From Acidobacteriota bacterium (GTDB taxonomy: Bacteria > Acidobacteriota > Terriglobia > Acidiferrales > UBA7541): a DNA stretch of 64,000 bases. Positions 18,710-27,262 of the stretch are shown piece after piece. The translations under genes were made by a program, and so were the position numbers. Position 1 is the first letter of the stretch; each line of letters begins with the position of its first letter. The stretch lies in NCBI GenBank assembly GCA_013289715.1, contig JABCZJ010000008.1, positions 156,224 to 220,223 of the forward strand, written 5' to 3'. The notes below the pieces were generated by a model, which did no database searches, was not told where the DNA came from, and saw nothing but the letters and a program-made list of their open reading frames with translations.

Positions 18710-20191
18710 CTAAATCTTCACGTCTTTGATGTGCGTCGCAAGAGACCACAGATTGCCGAACGGGTCTTGCACGGTAGCAGTGCGGTCGCCATAGGGCGCA
18801 TCCTCGAGCCCGCGAATGGTGGTGGCGCCGGCGCGGACAGCCGCCGCGTACAGGTCGTCCGTATTGGGTACGTACATGTGCAGCAGGAATGGAGCGGACT
18901 GCGATTCTTCGCCTGCTTCACCGCCCGCCAGGATGGAATCGCCCATGCGCAGCCGGACATGCCGCGCGATGCCTTGCGGATCCTTGGCCGCAAATATCTC
19001 GCGAGCGGCGAAGGCTTGCTCCAGGAATTCGACATATTTCCCGGCATCGCGGACCTGGAACATCGGAACGATCGCAGGGGTGTTCGCGACGATGTGCTGC
19101 CCGCTGCCGTGCGTAGTGATGTGCCAGGAATTGCCACTGGGGTCTTTCACGGTGCCCTGGCGGTCGCCGTAGGGCTGATCCGTGGGCGCAGAGAGCGACG
19201 TGGCGCCGGCGTCCAAGGCGCGCTGGAAGGCGGCATCCACGTCAGGCACGTACAAAATATTCGTCGACGCTCGGGGCTTGAATTCGGCACTCGCGTCGGC
19301 GAGTTCCACCATCGAGCCGGCAATGCGAACTTCGGCGTGCATGATGCGATTCCCGCCCGGACGCGGAACACGGAAAATTTCCTCAGCGCCGAAAGCCTCT
19401 TTGAAGAAGTTGATGAGTCTTGCCGCACCCGGAACTAGCAGATAGGGCGTGAGGGTGCGGAAGCCTTTGCGGATGTAGGGCACCGGCAGAGTCCGCTTCG
19501 GTTCTTCGGCGAATGTAGCGGGCGATGTCTGCTGCAAAGCTGCGAAGCGACGCTGGACTTCTTCGCGGGTGAGCTCTTCTTTTCGCGTGGCGATCATCCA
19601 GGTGTATCCGAACGGATCGGAAAATTGCCCAGAGCGTTCGCCGTAGAACTGATCTTCCACCGGGCGGACAGTTTTCGCGCCGGCCGCGATGGCGCGCGCG
19701 GCGACGGCGTCCACGTCACTGACATGCAGATGGAGCATCACGGGTGAGCCGCCCAGAGTCTTGGCGCTGATGGCGCCGTGGTCCGGAAATTCATCGGCGA
19801 GCATGATGGTCGTGTTGCCGATGCGCATTTCCGCGTGGCCGATTTTGTCATCCGGACCCGTCAGGCGCATCGTCTCTACGGCACCGAAAGCCTTCTTGTA
19901 GAATTCAAGAGCGCTGGCAGCACCGTTCACGATCAAGTATGCGGTCGCGGTCTGCTGCGGTTCAGGTGCTGCTGCTGGTTTGCTGGCCATCGGAGTTCCC
20001 CCTTCGAGCTTTGCTCGTAGTGCTGCTTTGAAATCTGCGCGGGGCAGGCCGCGGAGTTCGCTGGCGACGCGCGCAAGTGCGGCGACGGGCGCTATGGGAA
20101 CTGCGCCATCGCGGCGGCGCGGCGCTGCGCCCGGCGTGAACAGCGCCTGAATGGCGCGATCGAGTTGTTCGCTCAGGTTTGATTTAGGCAT
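18710..20191 (-). CDS. Triple VOC (PhnB-like) protein with sigma-associated N-terminal helix region
   Basis: The 493-aa protein starts at the ATG at 20191, which overlaps the sigma factor stop by 8 nt (AATGCCTAA arrangement), so it is translationally coupled. Residues 1-70 are helical (SEQLDRAIQALF, LRGLPRADFKAALRAKL), a region type often found beside ECF sigma factors. Three vicinal-oxygen-chelate domains follow, about 80-210, 240-360 and 375-490, each with the PhnB-like pattern FYKKAFGA, GxR/VEDxxYGDR and DPFGN/TW. VOC proteins isomerise or bind small molecules. Here a sensory or anti-sigma role is possible by context (inference). Confidence 0.88.
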   Translation of the reverse strand: MPKSNLSEQLDRAIQALFTPGAAPRRRDGAVPIAPVAALARVASELRGLPRADFKAALRAKLEGGTPMASKPAAAPEPQQTATAYLIVNGAASALEFYKKAFGAVETMRLTGPDDKIGHAEMRIGNTTIMLADEFPDHGAISAKTLGGSPVMLHLHVSDVDAVAARAIAAGAKTVRPVEDQFYGERSGQFSDPFGYTWMIATRKEELTREEVQRRFAALQQTSPATFAEEPKRTLPVPYIRKGFRTLTPYLLVPGAARLINFFKEAFGAEEIFRVPRPGGNRIMHAEVRIAGSMVELADASAEFKPRASTNILYVPDVDAAFQRALDAGATSLSAPTDQPYGDRQGTVKDPSGNSWHITTHGSGQHIVANTPAIVPMFQVRDAGKYVEFLEQAFAAREIFAAKDPQGIARHVRLRMGDSILAGGEAGEESQSAPFLLHMYVPNTDDLYAAAVRAGATTIRGLEDAPYGDRTATVQDPFGNLWSLATHIKDVKI

Positions 20192-20807
20192 TGGCTGCAC
20201 CCGACCGATTCTTTTTCTGTGACGTTTTCAGGGCCGCGCTTCTGCCGGAAACCTTTGCGGCTTCTTCGCGCAGGCTCTGCATGCCGCGGAACTGCAGTTG
20301 TTTTACGGCGCCTTCGGTGCGCCCGAGGGCTAGTGCGATTTCACGGATACTTTTTTCTTCAGCGAAGCGCATCTCGACGACCTTCCGCTGTTCGATGGGA
20401 AGTTCCTGTACCAGACGGAATAGCTGCGCGCGGATTTCGATTTCTTCCGGACTCGGCTCGGCGCTGGCTGGATCGTTTGCGAGCGTGTCGCTTTGTTCGC
20501 GCGCGCCGCGCCGCCAGCGGTCGGCGATGGCATTCGCGGCGATGCGCATGAGCCACGCGCCGAAGGGAGCGCCGCGCCATTCGAAGCGCGGGAGATTCGC
20601 AAGGGCGTGGTGAAACACCTCGGACGTAACGTCTTCCGTCGCTTCGCGATGGCCCAAGCGCCTCGAGACGTACGCGTACACGCGCTCGAAGTGAATTTCG
20701 TAGAGCGCGGCGAAGCGGCTGGGGTCCTGCTGAGCCGCTTCGATCAGCCGACGCTCGCTCGGTTCTTGTACGGCCTTCAACGAGAGCTCCGGAGTTCTTG
20801 CTGCCAT
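20184..20807 (-). CDS. ECF-family RNA polymerase sigma factor
   Basis: The 207-aa sigma-70 family protein has region 2 at about residues 33-100 (FAALYEIHFERVYAYVSRR, EDVTSEVFHHAL, FGAWLMRIAANAIADRWRR) and region 4 at about 130-190 (LPIEQRKVVEMRFAEEKS, EIALALGRTEGAVKQLQFRG). It redirects RNA polymerase to specific promoters. ATG at 20807. The downstream VOC gene overlaps its stop and is probably its partner; no canonical zinc-finger anti-sigma gene is adjacent. Confidence 0.93.
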   Translation of the reverse strand: MAARTPELSLKAVQEPSERRLIEAAQQDPSRFAALYEIHFERVYAYVSRRLGHREATEDVTSEVFHHALANLPRFEWRGAPFGAWLMRIAANAIADRWRRGAREQSDTLANDPASAEPSPEEIEIRAQLFRLVQELPIEQRKVVEMRFAEEKSIREIALALGRTEGAVKQLQFRGMQSLREEAAKVSGRSAALKTSQKKNRSGAANA

Positions 20808-20896
20808 AGTATAGAACTGTCGGCCGGGCCAAAGGTTACGGTCGGAGTTGAGAATTTAATGGGTCGTCTGCGGGGAGGGGAACTGACGGGCAGCGG

Positions 20897-20976
20897 GCGA
20901 AGCAAGCCTCGCCCAGGTCCTTTCTCGCTGGACATTTGGCTCTGACGAAAGCGGGGCGGTGAGCCGCCGCACTCGA
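20897..20976. repeat. Dispersed intergenic repeat, family C copy 1
   Basis: GCGAAGCAAGCCTCGC at the left and GCGGGGCGGTGAGCCGCC plus GCACTC at the right. The same left and right ends occur at 33205-33256 and 53351-53430. Confidence 0.6.
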
Positions 20977-21050
20977 AAACGGGCCAGGCGGGTTCCGCCG
21001 GTCGACGGGGACCGATCGCGATGGCGAGCGATATGTCTCTCCCGTATTAG

Positions 21051-21079
21051 TTGACAGAAGCAACCAATTGGATGACAAT
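21051..21079 (+). promoter_or_regulatory. Near-consensus sigma70 promoter of the MarR-GNAT gene
   Basis: TTGACA (21051-21056), 17-nt spacer, GACAAT (21074-21079). Transcription would start near 21086-21087, where an in-frame ATG lies. Confidence 0.65.
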
Positions 21080-21086
21080 GGCACGC

Positions 21087-22061
21087 ATGGCACAGGCTCG
21101 CAGTGCGACCGTGAGAAACGGTGCAACCGTGAAAAATAAAGCGGCGGGGATGAGGCGGGTCGAGGCAATTCGGCGGTTTAACCGTTTTTATACGCGGAAG
21201 ATTGGCGTGCTGCAGGAAGGGCTTCTCGGCAGCGCGTTTTCCTTGACGCAGGGGCGCGTGTTGTACGAGGTCGCGCACCGTGAGAAGCCTACCGCGACGG
21301 CGGTGGGCGCTGAACTCGGACTGGATGCCGGTTACCTGAGCCGCATTTTGCGCGGATTTAAGAAGGTTGGGCTGATTCATGCGGAGCGCTCGGCGGAGGA
21401 CGCGCGGGAGACGCTGCTTTCGTTGACAGCGCGGGGGCGAAAAGCGATTGCGACATTGGACCAGCGATCGAATGAAGATGTGACGGCGCGATTGCAGGGC
21501 GTCTCCGAGGCGGAGCAACAGCGGTTGCTGACGGCCATGAACGAAATTGAGTCGGTACTGGCGCCACGGGCCGTCGAAAGCGAGCCATATATTCTGCGAC
21601 CGCATCAGCCGGGAGATATGGGCTGGGTGGTGAGCCGGCAGGGCCTGCTGTACGTGCAGGAATACGGCTGGGACGAGCAGTACGAAGCGCTCGCGGCGAA
21701 GATTGTCGCGAATTTCATCGAGAAGTTCGACGCGCGGCGCGAACGGTGCTGGATTGCGGAACGCAAGGGCGAAACTGTGGGCGCGGTTTTCCTGGTGAAA
21801 CATTCGCAGACCGTCGCGAAGCTGCGCTTGCTGCATGTAGAGGCTTCGGCGCGCGGTTTGGGAATCGGTAAGAGATTAGTCGATGAATGCTTGCGGTTTG
21901 CTCGCAGGGTGGGATACAAGAGGATTACTTTGTGGACGCAGAGCATTCTCCTTGCGGCGCGGCGCATTTATAAGCAGGCTGGGTTTCGCTGCGTGGCGAA
22001 GAAACGGCACCATAGTTTCGGTCATGACCTGCTAGCGGAGACTTGGGAGCTGAAGCTTTGA
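21087..22061 (+). CDS. Bifunctional MarR-type HTH regulator / GNAT acetyltransferase
   Basis: The N-terminal half is a MarR winged helix (RRFNRFYTRKIGVL, LTQGRVLYEVAH, GLDAGYLSRILRGFKKVGLI). The C-terminal half is a GNAT domain (ERCWIAERKGETVGAVFLVK, LHVEASARGLGIGKRLVDECL with the acetyl-CoA loop, LWTQSILLAARRIYKQAGF). Such fusions are known but their ligands and substrates are mostly unknown. The ATG at 21087 coincides with the predicted transcription start; an ATG at 21150, closer to the MarR core, is an alternative and lacks a well-spaced ribosome site. Monocistronic. Confidence 0.9.
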   Translation: MAQARSATVRNGATVKNKAAGMRRVEAIRRFNRFYTRKIGVLQEGLLGSAFSLTQGRVLYEVAHREKPTATAVGAELGLDAGYLSRILRGFKKVGLIHAERSAEDARETLLSLTARGRKAIATLDQRSNEDVTARLQGVSEAEQQRLLTAMNEIESVLAPRAVESEPYILRPHQPGDMGWVVSRQGLLYVQEYGWDEQYEALAAKIVANFIEKFDARRERCWIAERKGETVGAVFLVKHSQTVAKLRLLHVEASARGLGIGKRLVDECLRFARRVGYKRITLWTQSILLAARRIYKQAGFRCVAKKRHHSFGHDLLAETWELKL

Positions 22062-22124
22062 AGAAATTTGTCCCCGGCGGATTCAAGCCAGCGCAACAAA
22101 ACCATCGTGGTTTCTTGCGTTAAT

Positions 22125-22400
22125 TCAGGCCTTCTTGTCGCGCTCGGCGCGCATCGCTTCCATCACGCTTTGCATCAGCTCTTTGGCCTTGCCGATTTCC
22201 GCCTGGATGATGCGGATGTCCATGACGGGGACGTCGGGATCGCGATTGGTGTGGCAATAGACGCCGTGTTGGCCTACCAGAACCAGGGCGTTGGTCAGCA
22301 GGTCGAGCGCGACGGCCAGGCGGCCGCGGTGCGGGCCCATCATGGTTTCGTAATGTTCCAGTTCGTCCTTATGTTCGTCAAAGGCCGGCATGAGCGCCAT
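22125..22400 (-). CDS. Small conserved-looking protein, unknown function (91 aa)
   Basis: ATG at 22400. The protein is mostly helical, with an acidic N-terminus (PAFDEHKDELEHYETMMG), a central LLTNALVLVGQHGVYCHTN and a charged C-terminal helix ending in RAERDKKA. Composition and codon use look coding. No Shine-Dalgarno is obvious; TATGCT lies 3 nt before the AGG-ATG. No family recognised. It is convergent with the MarR-GNAT gene. Confidence 0.55.
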   Translation of the reverse strand: MALMPAFDEHKDELEHYETMMGPHRGRLAVALDLLTNALVLVGQHGVYCHTNRDPDVPVMDIRIIQAEIGKAKELMQSVMEAMRAERDKKA

Positions 22401-22845
22401 CCTAGCATAGGCAATCTTGCCTGTGCTCTTGCGGTTGCTGTTGTCCCTGGCGGCGCCGGGGCGTCCCGGCGGCTCCGTTGCTGTTGCTCTTGCCTTGGTA
22501 GGGATGGTTCTAGGACCATCTGTTGCGCGCTACGGAACACGCGCGGCCAGTATCCTTTACTATGCCCTGGTGAGATTAGATAATCTGGGCCGTTGCGTTG
22601 ACGTTGCGAGAGATGCAGGGGATCGCGTGGTTTCTCCGAGTCGCTGTTTCATAACGGGGCGGCGTTTGCTGGCGCTGCAAACGAGGCTATACTATCGCCA
22701 ACGAAGGTGATGGTTCACGCTGCGCAAGCGCGTTTCCTGGAACGCCAATCGGCCCGTTGCCAACGCTTTCAGCAATATTTGCAATTGTACCGGGGCTGCT
22801 GCTTGGGATGAATGCGGCTCCTCAGATCCGCGGGGTGAACAAACG
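22401..22845. other. Repeat-rich non-coding gap
   Basis: No supported gene. It contains GGCAATCTTGCCTGTG (similar string near 2527), GC-rich inverted pieces such as GGCGCCGGGGCGTCCCGGCGG, and a promoter-like TTGCTG (22666-22671)-16 nt-TATACT (22688-22693) that could serve the gene at 22846. Confidence 0.45.
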
Positions 22846-23406
22846 ATGAGACGTTCAGACTTGGTACGCAATCCCGGCAAGAGCAAGGCGGTGCGAACTT
22901 CGCAGATCGTTTTCGGCGAACGCCAGCACTTGCTGCGCGTGCTGGATTCGGTGGAGCGCAGCGCTTTGCCGGCGGCGCGTTTGGAGCAGGAGCGCCGCGT
23001 GATCGAACAACTGATCCACTCGCGCACGCAGGAACTGAACCGGATTAACCCGGGTTGGGATGAGAAAGTCGGAGTCGTGTTGAGCGCGGAAGTGAAGCCG
23101 GAAACTCTGGACGGGCTTTCGCGGCAGGCTCCCAAGGAAGATTTTTATTTGTTGCGGTTAATCAGCGAGCATCCGAAAGTTTCGGCGAAGACGCTGGGGC
23201 GCCTGTCGCATCATCCGTATTCTGCGATTCGCGAGAATATCGCGCGCCATCCCAACAGCGACGCGGCGACCTTGTCGCGCTTGAGCAAGGACCGCACGCA
23301 GCCGCTGTGGTATTTGGTGGCGTTCAATCCGAACGCGCCGATGACTCTGCGCAAGAAATTGCAGGAACGCATGCGCAGGCTGGGCGAGAAGTCCGCGACC
23401 CAGTAG
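22846..23406 (+). CDS. LRV/HEAT-like repeat protein, unknown function
   Basis: The 186-aa soluble protein has an N-terminal basic, helical region. Its C-terminal half has repeated motifs of the leucine-rich-variant type: LISEHPKVSAKTLGRLSHH, ENIARHPNSDAATLSRLSKD and LVAFNPNAPMTLRKKLQ, each pairing a short helix ending in xxHP/NP with a following helix. Such repeats make a right-handed solenoid used for protein contacts; the LRV founder is an Azotobacter Fe-S-linked protein, but no cysteine cluster is seen here. ATG start at 22846. Partner unknown. Confidence 0.75.
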   Translation: MRRSDLVRNPGKSKAVRTSQIVFGERQHLLRVLDSVERSALPAARLEQERRVIEQLIHSRTQELNRINPGWDEKVGVVLSAEVKPETLDGLSRQAPKEDFYLLRLISEHPKVSAKTLGRLSHHPYSAIRENIARHPNSDAATLSRLSKDRTQPLWYLVAFNPNAPMTLRKKLQERMRRLGEKSATQ

Positions 23407-23657
23407 AGCGATAACGATCGCCCAGCGACAAGTGGTTCAATGCCATTTCGTGAATTACCGAGCAAGTGGCTCGCGCTTTCAGATCCTGCTAGTGAACCCG
23501 AAAATGTTTATAGCCGTTTCTAGCCCCTAACCACTTGTCACGGGCCACTGCCTTTTTCCCCAGCGGATGGATCGCCTTGCTTCGGGACGCTGTTTTGGCG
23601 CCCCTTTTTATTTTGGAGGGAGTTCTGTGCGCTGGCGACGCGTGAAAGCGTAACGCG

Positions 23658-23688
23658 TTGCTGCGCAAGTTTTGTTCTAGGGTAGAAT
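23658..23688 (+). promoter_or_regulatory. Promoter-like element before the CoA ligase gene
   Basis: TTGCTG (23658-23663) and TAGAAT (23683-23688) with a 19-nt spacer. The -10 box ends 6 nt before the ATG at 23695 and there is no ribosome site, which suggests a leaderless transcript. Confidence 0.4.
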
Positions 23689-23694
23689 CCTGCC

Positions 23695-25323
23695 ATGCCG
23701 GAACCGTCTTCCTTGCCTGCTTTTGCATCGTCCACCGCGCACGGACCCATTTACAACATCGCGGATGAATTTGTCTCGCGGCCGGCCCGCGAGCAGCCGG
23801 AAAAACTGGCAATTCTGGGAACGGGACGCGCGCGCACGTATGCAGATTTGCAGTCCCTGGTACATCGCGTGGCGCAGGCCTTGCGCGATGCGAATTGCCA
23901 GCCAGGCGAACGGGTGCTGCTTGCCTTGCCGGATTCGGCGGAGCTGGTTGGCGCGTTTTTTGGCGCGGCGAAAATTGGTGCGATTGCCGTGCCGGTGAAT
24001 CCGATGGCGCGCGCTGCGGATTACCAGCATTGGCTGGAAAATTGCGGCGCGCGCATTGCGATCGTGCATGCGCCGATTTTGGGCGAGTTCTGCGCTGGCA
24101 TCGCGGGTGATGCGGCGCTCGACCTTCTTGTGGTTTACGAAGGCACGCCGGGAACTGAGAAGCCGGAGCCAGCGGCGCGGCGGATTCTTGCGTGGGACGA
24201 CTGGCTGCCCTCGCATGTTGGCATGGTCGCGACGCATCCGACGGTTGCGACAGACCCGGCATTCTTCTTGTTTACATCAGGCGGCGGCGGCACGCCGAAA
24301 GCAGTCGTGCATCGGCATCAGGATATGGCTGTTGCCGCGCGGAATTATGCGCAGGGAGTGCTGGGTTTGCGCGCGGACGACCGGCTGTTCTCGGTTTCGA
24401 AATTGTTTTTCGCTTACGGCCTGGGCAATGGGATGTACTTTCCGCTGCATTCTGGGGCTTCCACGATTTTGTATCCCGAGCGGCCTCGCGCGGATGAAAT
24501 TGCGGCGGTGATTGCGCAGTACCGGCCAACTGTGTTTTTTTCGGTGCCCACTTTTTATGTGTCGTTGCTGCGCGAGTCTGAAAAAGGCTTGGCGCTGGAT
24601 TTTTCTTCCCTGCGGCTGGCGGTTTCCGCGGGCGAATCCTTGCCGGGGGAAATCTTCGACCAGTTTCGCAAGCGTTTTGGCATCGAAATTCTGGATGGCA
24701 TCGGCTCGAGCGAGATGCTGCACATATTTTTGTCCTCGCCGCCGGGCGAAGCGCGCGCGGGCAGCTGCGGCCGCGAAGTCCCCGGATTCGAAGCGCGCAT
24801 TTTGGACGACGCTGGCGAGCCCGCCGGGACCGACGAAGCCGGGAACCTCTGGGTGAAGGGCGAGAGCGCGTTCGCGGAGTACTGGCGGATTCCGGAATTG
24901 ACCGCACGGACCAAGCGCGACGGCTGGGTGAACACGGGCGACAAATTTTCGCGCGACGCGGATGGATATTTCTATTATCGCGGCCGCGCGGACGACATGA
25001 TGAAGGTTTCGGGGATGTGGGTGTCGCCCGGAGAAGTGGAGAATGCATTGCTCGGCCACGCGGCGATCGCGGAATGCGCGGTCGTGGGGAAGGCAGACAC
25101 GGTGGGCTTGGTGCGGCCGGTCGCGTATATCGTTTTGCGGCAAAGCGTGACGAATACCGCAGGGGGACTCGACAGCGAGATTTATGGCTGGCTGCGCACG
25201 CGCTTGCCAAGTTTTAAGTGTCCGCAGGAATATCGGTTCGTGAAGGAGTTGCCGCGGACCGCGACCGGGAAAGTACAGAGGTATCTGTTGCGGGGGCATT
25301 CCGACCTGATGGGACAGGGTTGA
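23695..25323 (+). CDS. AMP-binding acyl/aryl-CoA ligase (benzoate-CoA ligase-like)
   Basis: The 542-aa ANL-superfamily enzyme activates a carboxylic acid with ATP to an acyl-AMP and then to the CoA thioester. The P-loop is FTSGGGGTPKAVVH (about 196-209), with a Gly in place of the usual Ser/Thr. Other motifs are DGIGSSEMLHIF, WVNTGDKFSRDADGYFYYRGR and the catalytic Lys in RTATGKVQRYLLR. Overall spacing recalls the benzoate-CoA ligase family (NIADEFV start, GERVLLALPDSAELVGAFFGAAKIGA). No aromatic degradation genes lie nearby, so the substrate is uncertain. Monocistronic. Confidence 0.9.
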   Translation: MPEPSSLPAFASSTAHGPIYNIADEFVSRPAREQPEKLAILGTGRARTYADLQSLVHRVAQALRDANCQPGERVLLALPDSAELVGAFFGAAKIGAIAVPVNPMARAADYQHWLENCGARIAIVHAPILGEFCAGIAGDAALDLLVVYEGTPGTEKPEPAARRILAWDDWLPSHVGMVATHPTVATDPAFFLFTSGGGGTPKAVVHRHQDMAVAARNYAQGVLGLRADDRLFSVSKLFFAYGLGNGMYFPLHSGASTILYPERPRADEIAAVIAQYRPTVFFSVPTFYVSLLRESEKGLALDFSSLRLAVSAGESLPGEIFDQFRKRFGIEILDGIGSSEMLHIFLSSPPGEARAGSCGREVPGFEARILDDAGEPAGTDEAGNLWVKGESAFAEYWRIPELTARTKRDGWVNTGDKFSRDADGYFYYRGRADDMMKVSGMWVSPGEVENALLGHAAIAECAVVGKADTVGLVRPVAYIVLRQSVTNTAGGLDSEIYGWLRTRLPSFKCPQEYRFVKELPRTATGKVQRYLLRGHSDLMGQG

Positions 25324-25429
25324 CACTCGAAAGTCAGGGGGCAAGAGCCCCAGCAGGGACCGCGAACCGAATAGCAGATCCCGCACCCGCTGCCCGCCGT
25401 GTCGACGATGTCGGCGGAGGGACTTCGCC

Positions 25430-25540
25430 GTTGCTTCTGATTTTGTAGCGGCCGCCTGCGTTTGAGGCGGGCGTCGATGACGTTGAACTTGTAGCGGCCG
25501 GTCCCGTCTTGCGGGACCGGGCAGCCGTTGTTGTCGCTTC
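25430..25540. repeat. Dispersed intergenic repeat, family D copy 2
   Basis: Two TTGTAGCGGCCG units, each followed by a short inverted repeat (GCCTGCGTTTGAGGCGGGC; GGTCCCGTCTTGCGGGACC), with TTGAACTTGTAG between them, as at 2582-2686. Only non-coding sequence here. Confidence 0.6.
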
Positions 25541-25654
25541 TGCTGCGAGTTCGGGATAACGCCCGCTCTCCCTTTGCTTACCAAGATTCTCGACTTCTGG
25601 AGCACGATGCGATCCCTTCCGCAAACACCCAGCACCGCCGGAGATTCCAGTCCA

Positions 25655-25718
25655 GAGACATATTGGCTCTTTACGTCTATAATTGTCCCTGTATATTGGC
25701 CTGCAGGAGTGAGCCAAT
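25655..25718 (+). promoter_or_regulatory. pdx operon promoter with candidate PdxR operator
   Basis: GAGACA (25655-25660), 17 nt, TATAAT (25678-25683) form the promoter. ATATTGGC occurs as a direct repeat at 25660-25667 and 25693-25700 (33 bp apart, flanking the -10), and GCCAAT, the inverse half-site, lies at 25713-25718 over the start codon. Direct repeats about three helical turns apart with an added inverted copy fit the operators reported for MocR/PdxR regulators. Confidence 0.6.
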
Positions 25719-27255
25719 GCTGCCGCTGCATCTCCAATCGGAAAGCCACATTCCCCTGTACGTGCAATTGCGCGATCAGTTGCGCGCCCTGGTGCATTCG
25801 GGCGAACTACGCACGGGCGACCGCATTCCTGCCAGCCGCGAGTTGGCTATGCAGCTCGGCGTGCATCGCACTACGGTGGCGAACGCGTACGCGGAACTCG
25901 AATCCGAGGGCTTGATCCAGGGCCACGTGGGGCGGGGGACTTATATTTGCGGCGCGCCAGCCCGGCAGTTCACGCCGCCGCCGCGCTCGAATGGAAATGG
26001 CGGCTCGGTGCGCTGGGAGACGCTCTTCGCCGACGAGCGCGGCGAGGATGGTCTGAGCCGCCTAACTCCGGAAGTGCCGAGGGATGCAATCGGGTTTGTA
26101 GCCGCGCGTCCGCCGGAAGAATATTTTCCGCTCGAAGAATTTCGCACTTGTTGCAACGCGGTCTTGCGCAGCGATGGGCGAAAGGTGCTGCAGATCGGTT
26201 CGTCGGATGGATACGAGCCGCTGAAGAGCGCGTTGATTGATTTCTTTCGCGACGAAGGCCTGAGCGTTCGCAGCGAGCAATTATTGATAACAGGCGGATG
26301 CCAGCAGGCGATCGATCTGTTGTGCAAGGCGTTCTTGCGTCCTGGGGACGCAGTCGCGCTGGAGAATCCAGCGTATCCGGGAGCGCTCGCAACTTTTGGC
26401 GCAGCACGGATTCGCACGCTCGCGGTCGCGGTGGATACGGATGACGCCCCAGGTGGGCGCCTCGGGTTGAATATTGACGCGCTGGAATCCGTCCTGATGC
26501 AGAACCGCGTGAAATTTATATTCGCGACGCCCGATTTTCACAATCCTACCGGGACCGCGTTGCCGCTGAGCGAGCGGCGGCGCTTGCTGGACATGGCCGC
26601 GCGTTATCAGGTGCCAGTGATTGAAGACTACATCTATGGACGGCTGCGCTTGCGCGCGGCCGCGACGCCTTCGCTGCGTTCGCTCGATCGCACGGGCAGC
26701 GTGATTCAGATTGATAGCGTTTCGAAGATTGCGTTTCCGGGTCTGCGCGTGGGTTGGTGCATCGGACCAGAAAGCGTGATCGAGCGCTTGCGGCTGGTGA
26801 AGCAGGCCACTGACCTGCATACGGACCAGTTGGCGCAGGCGACCTTGGCGGAATTTATCCGGCGCGGGCATTTGGCGCGGCATTTGGTGAAGATGAAGAA
26901 AGTGTATCGCAGCCGGTTGGACGCAATGGAATCGGCACTCGGGAAATTCATGCCCGAGGAAAGCAGCTGGACGCGGCCGGAAGGTGGGATGTCCGTGTGG
27001 CTCAGTCTGCCAGCGGGATTTGACGCAGGCGAACTGCTCATTCACGCCCGGGAACGCGGCGTGATGTACGTGCCGGGGCGGTATTTTTATCATCAGAATC
27101 CGCAACCGAATACCTTGCGCTTAGGGTTTGCGAGCTTGGACGAAAAGCGGATTACGCGGGGAATCGAGATTTTGGGCGAGGTAGTGAAAACGGAATTTCG
27201 CAAAAGGCAGCGCGGGGCGCGCAGTGAATTGCATTCGCGGGTGGCCTTGGTCTAG
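25717..27255 (+). CDS. pdxR: MocR-type PLP-dependent transcriptional regulator, probable PdxR
   Basis: The 512-aa protein starts at the ATG at 25717, with AGGAG 7 nt upstream. Residues 1-75 are a GntR winged helix (SHIPLYVQLRDQLRALV, GDRIPASRELAMQLGVHRTTV). Residues about 110-500 are a fold-type I aminotransferase domain whose PLP-binding Lys is K337 in DSVSKIAFPGLRVGW. PdxR proteins sense pyridoxal phosphate and control pdxST. Here the gene lies directly upstream of the same-strand thioesterase, pdxS and pdxT genes, which supports the assignment. Co-directional layout implies autoregulation of one operon. Confidence 0.9.
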   Translation: MLPLHLQSESHIPLYVQLRDQLRALVHSGELRTGDRIPASRELAMQLGVHRTTVANAYAELESEGLIQGHVGRGTYICGAPARQFTPPPRSNGNGGSVRWETLFADERGEDGLSRLTPEVPRDAIGFVAARPPEEYFPLEEFRTCCNAVLRSDGRKVLQIGSSDGYEPLKSALIDFFRDEGLSVRSEQLLITGGCQQAIDLLCKAFLRPGDAVALENPAYPGALATFGAARIRTLAVAVDTDDAPGGRLGLNIDALESVLMQNRVKFIFATPDFHNPTGTALPLSERRRLLDMAARYQVPVIEDYIYGRLRLRAAATPSLRSLDRTGSVIQIDSVSKIAFPGLRVGWCIGPESVIERLRLVKQATDLHTDQLAQATLAEFIRRGHLARHLVKMKKVYRSRLDAMESALGKFMPEESSWTRPEGGMSVWLSLPAGFDAGELLIHARERGVMYVPGRYFYHQNPQPNTLRLGFASLDEKRITRGIEILGEVVKTEFRKRQRGARSELHSRVALV

Positions 27256-27262
27256 GGAAATC

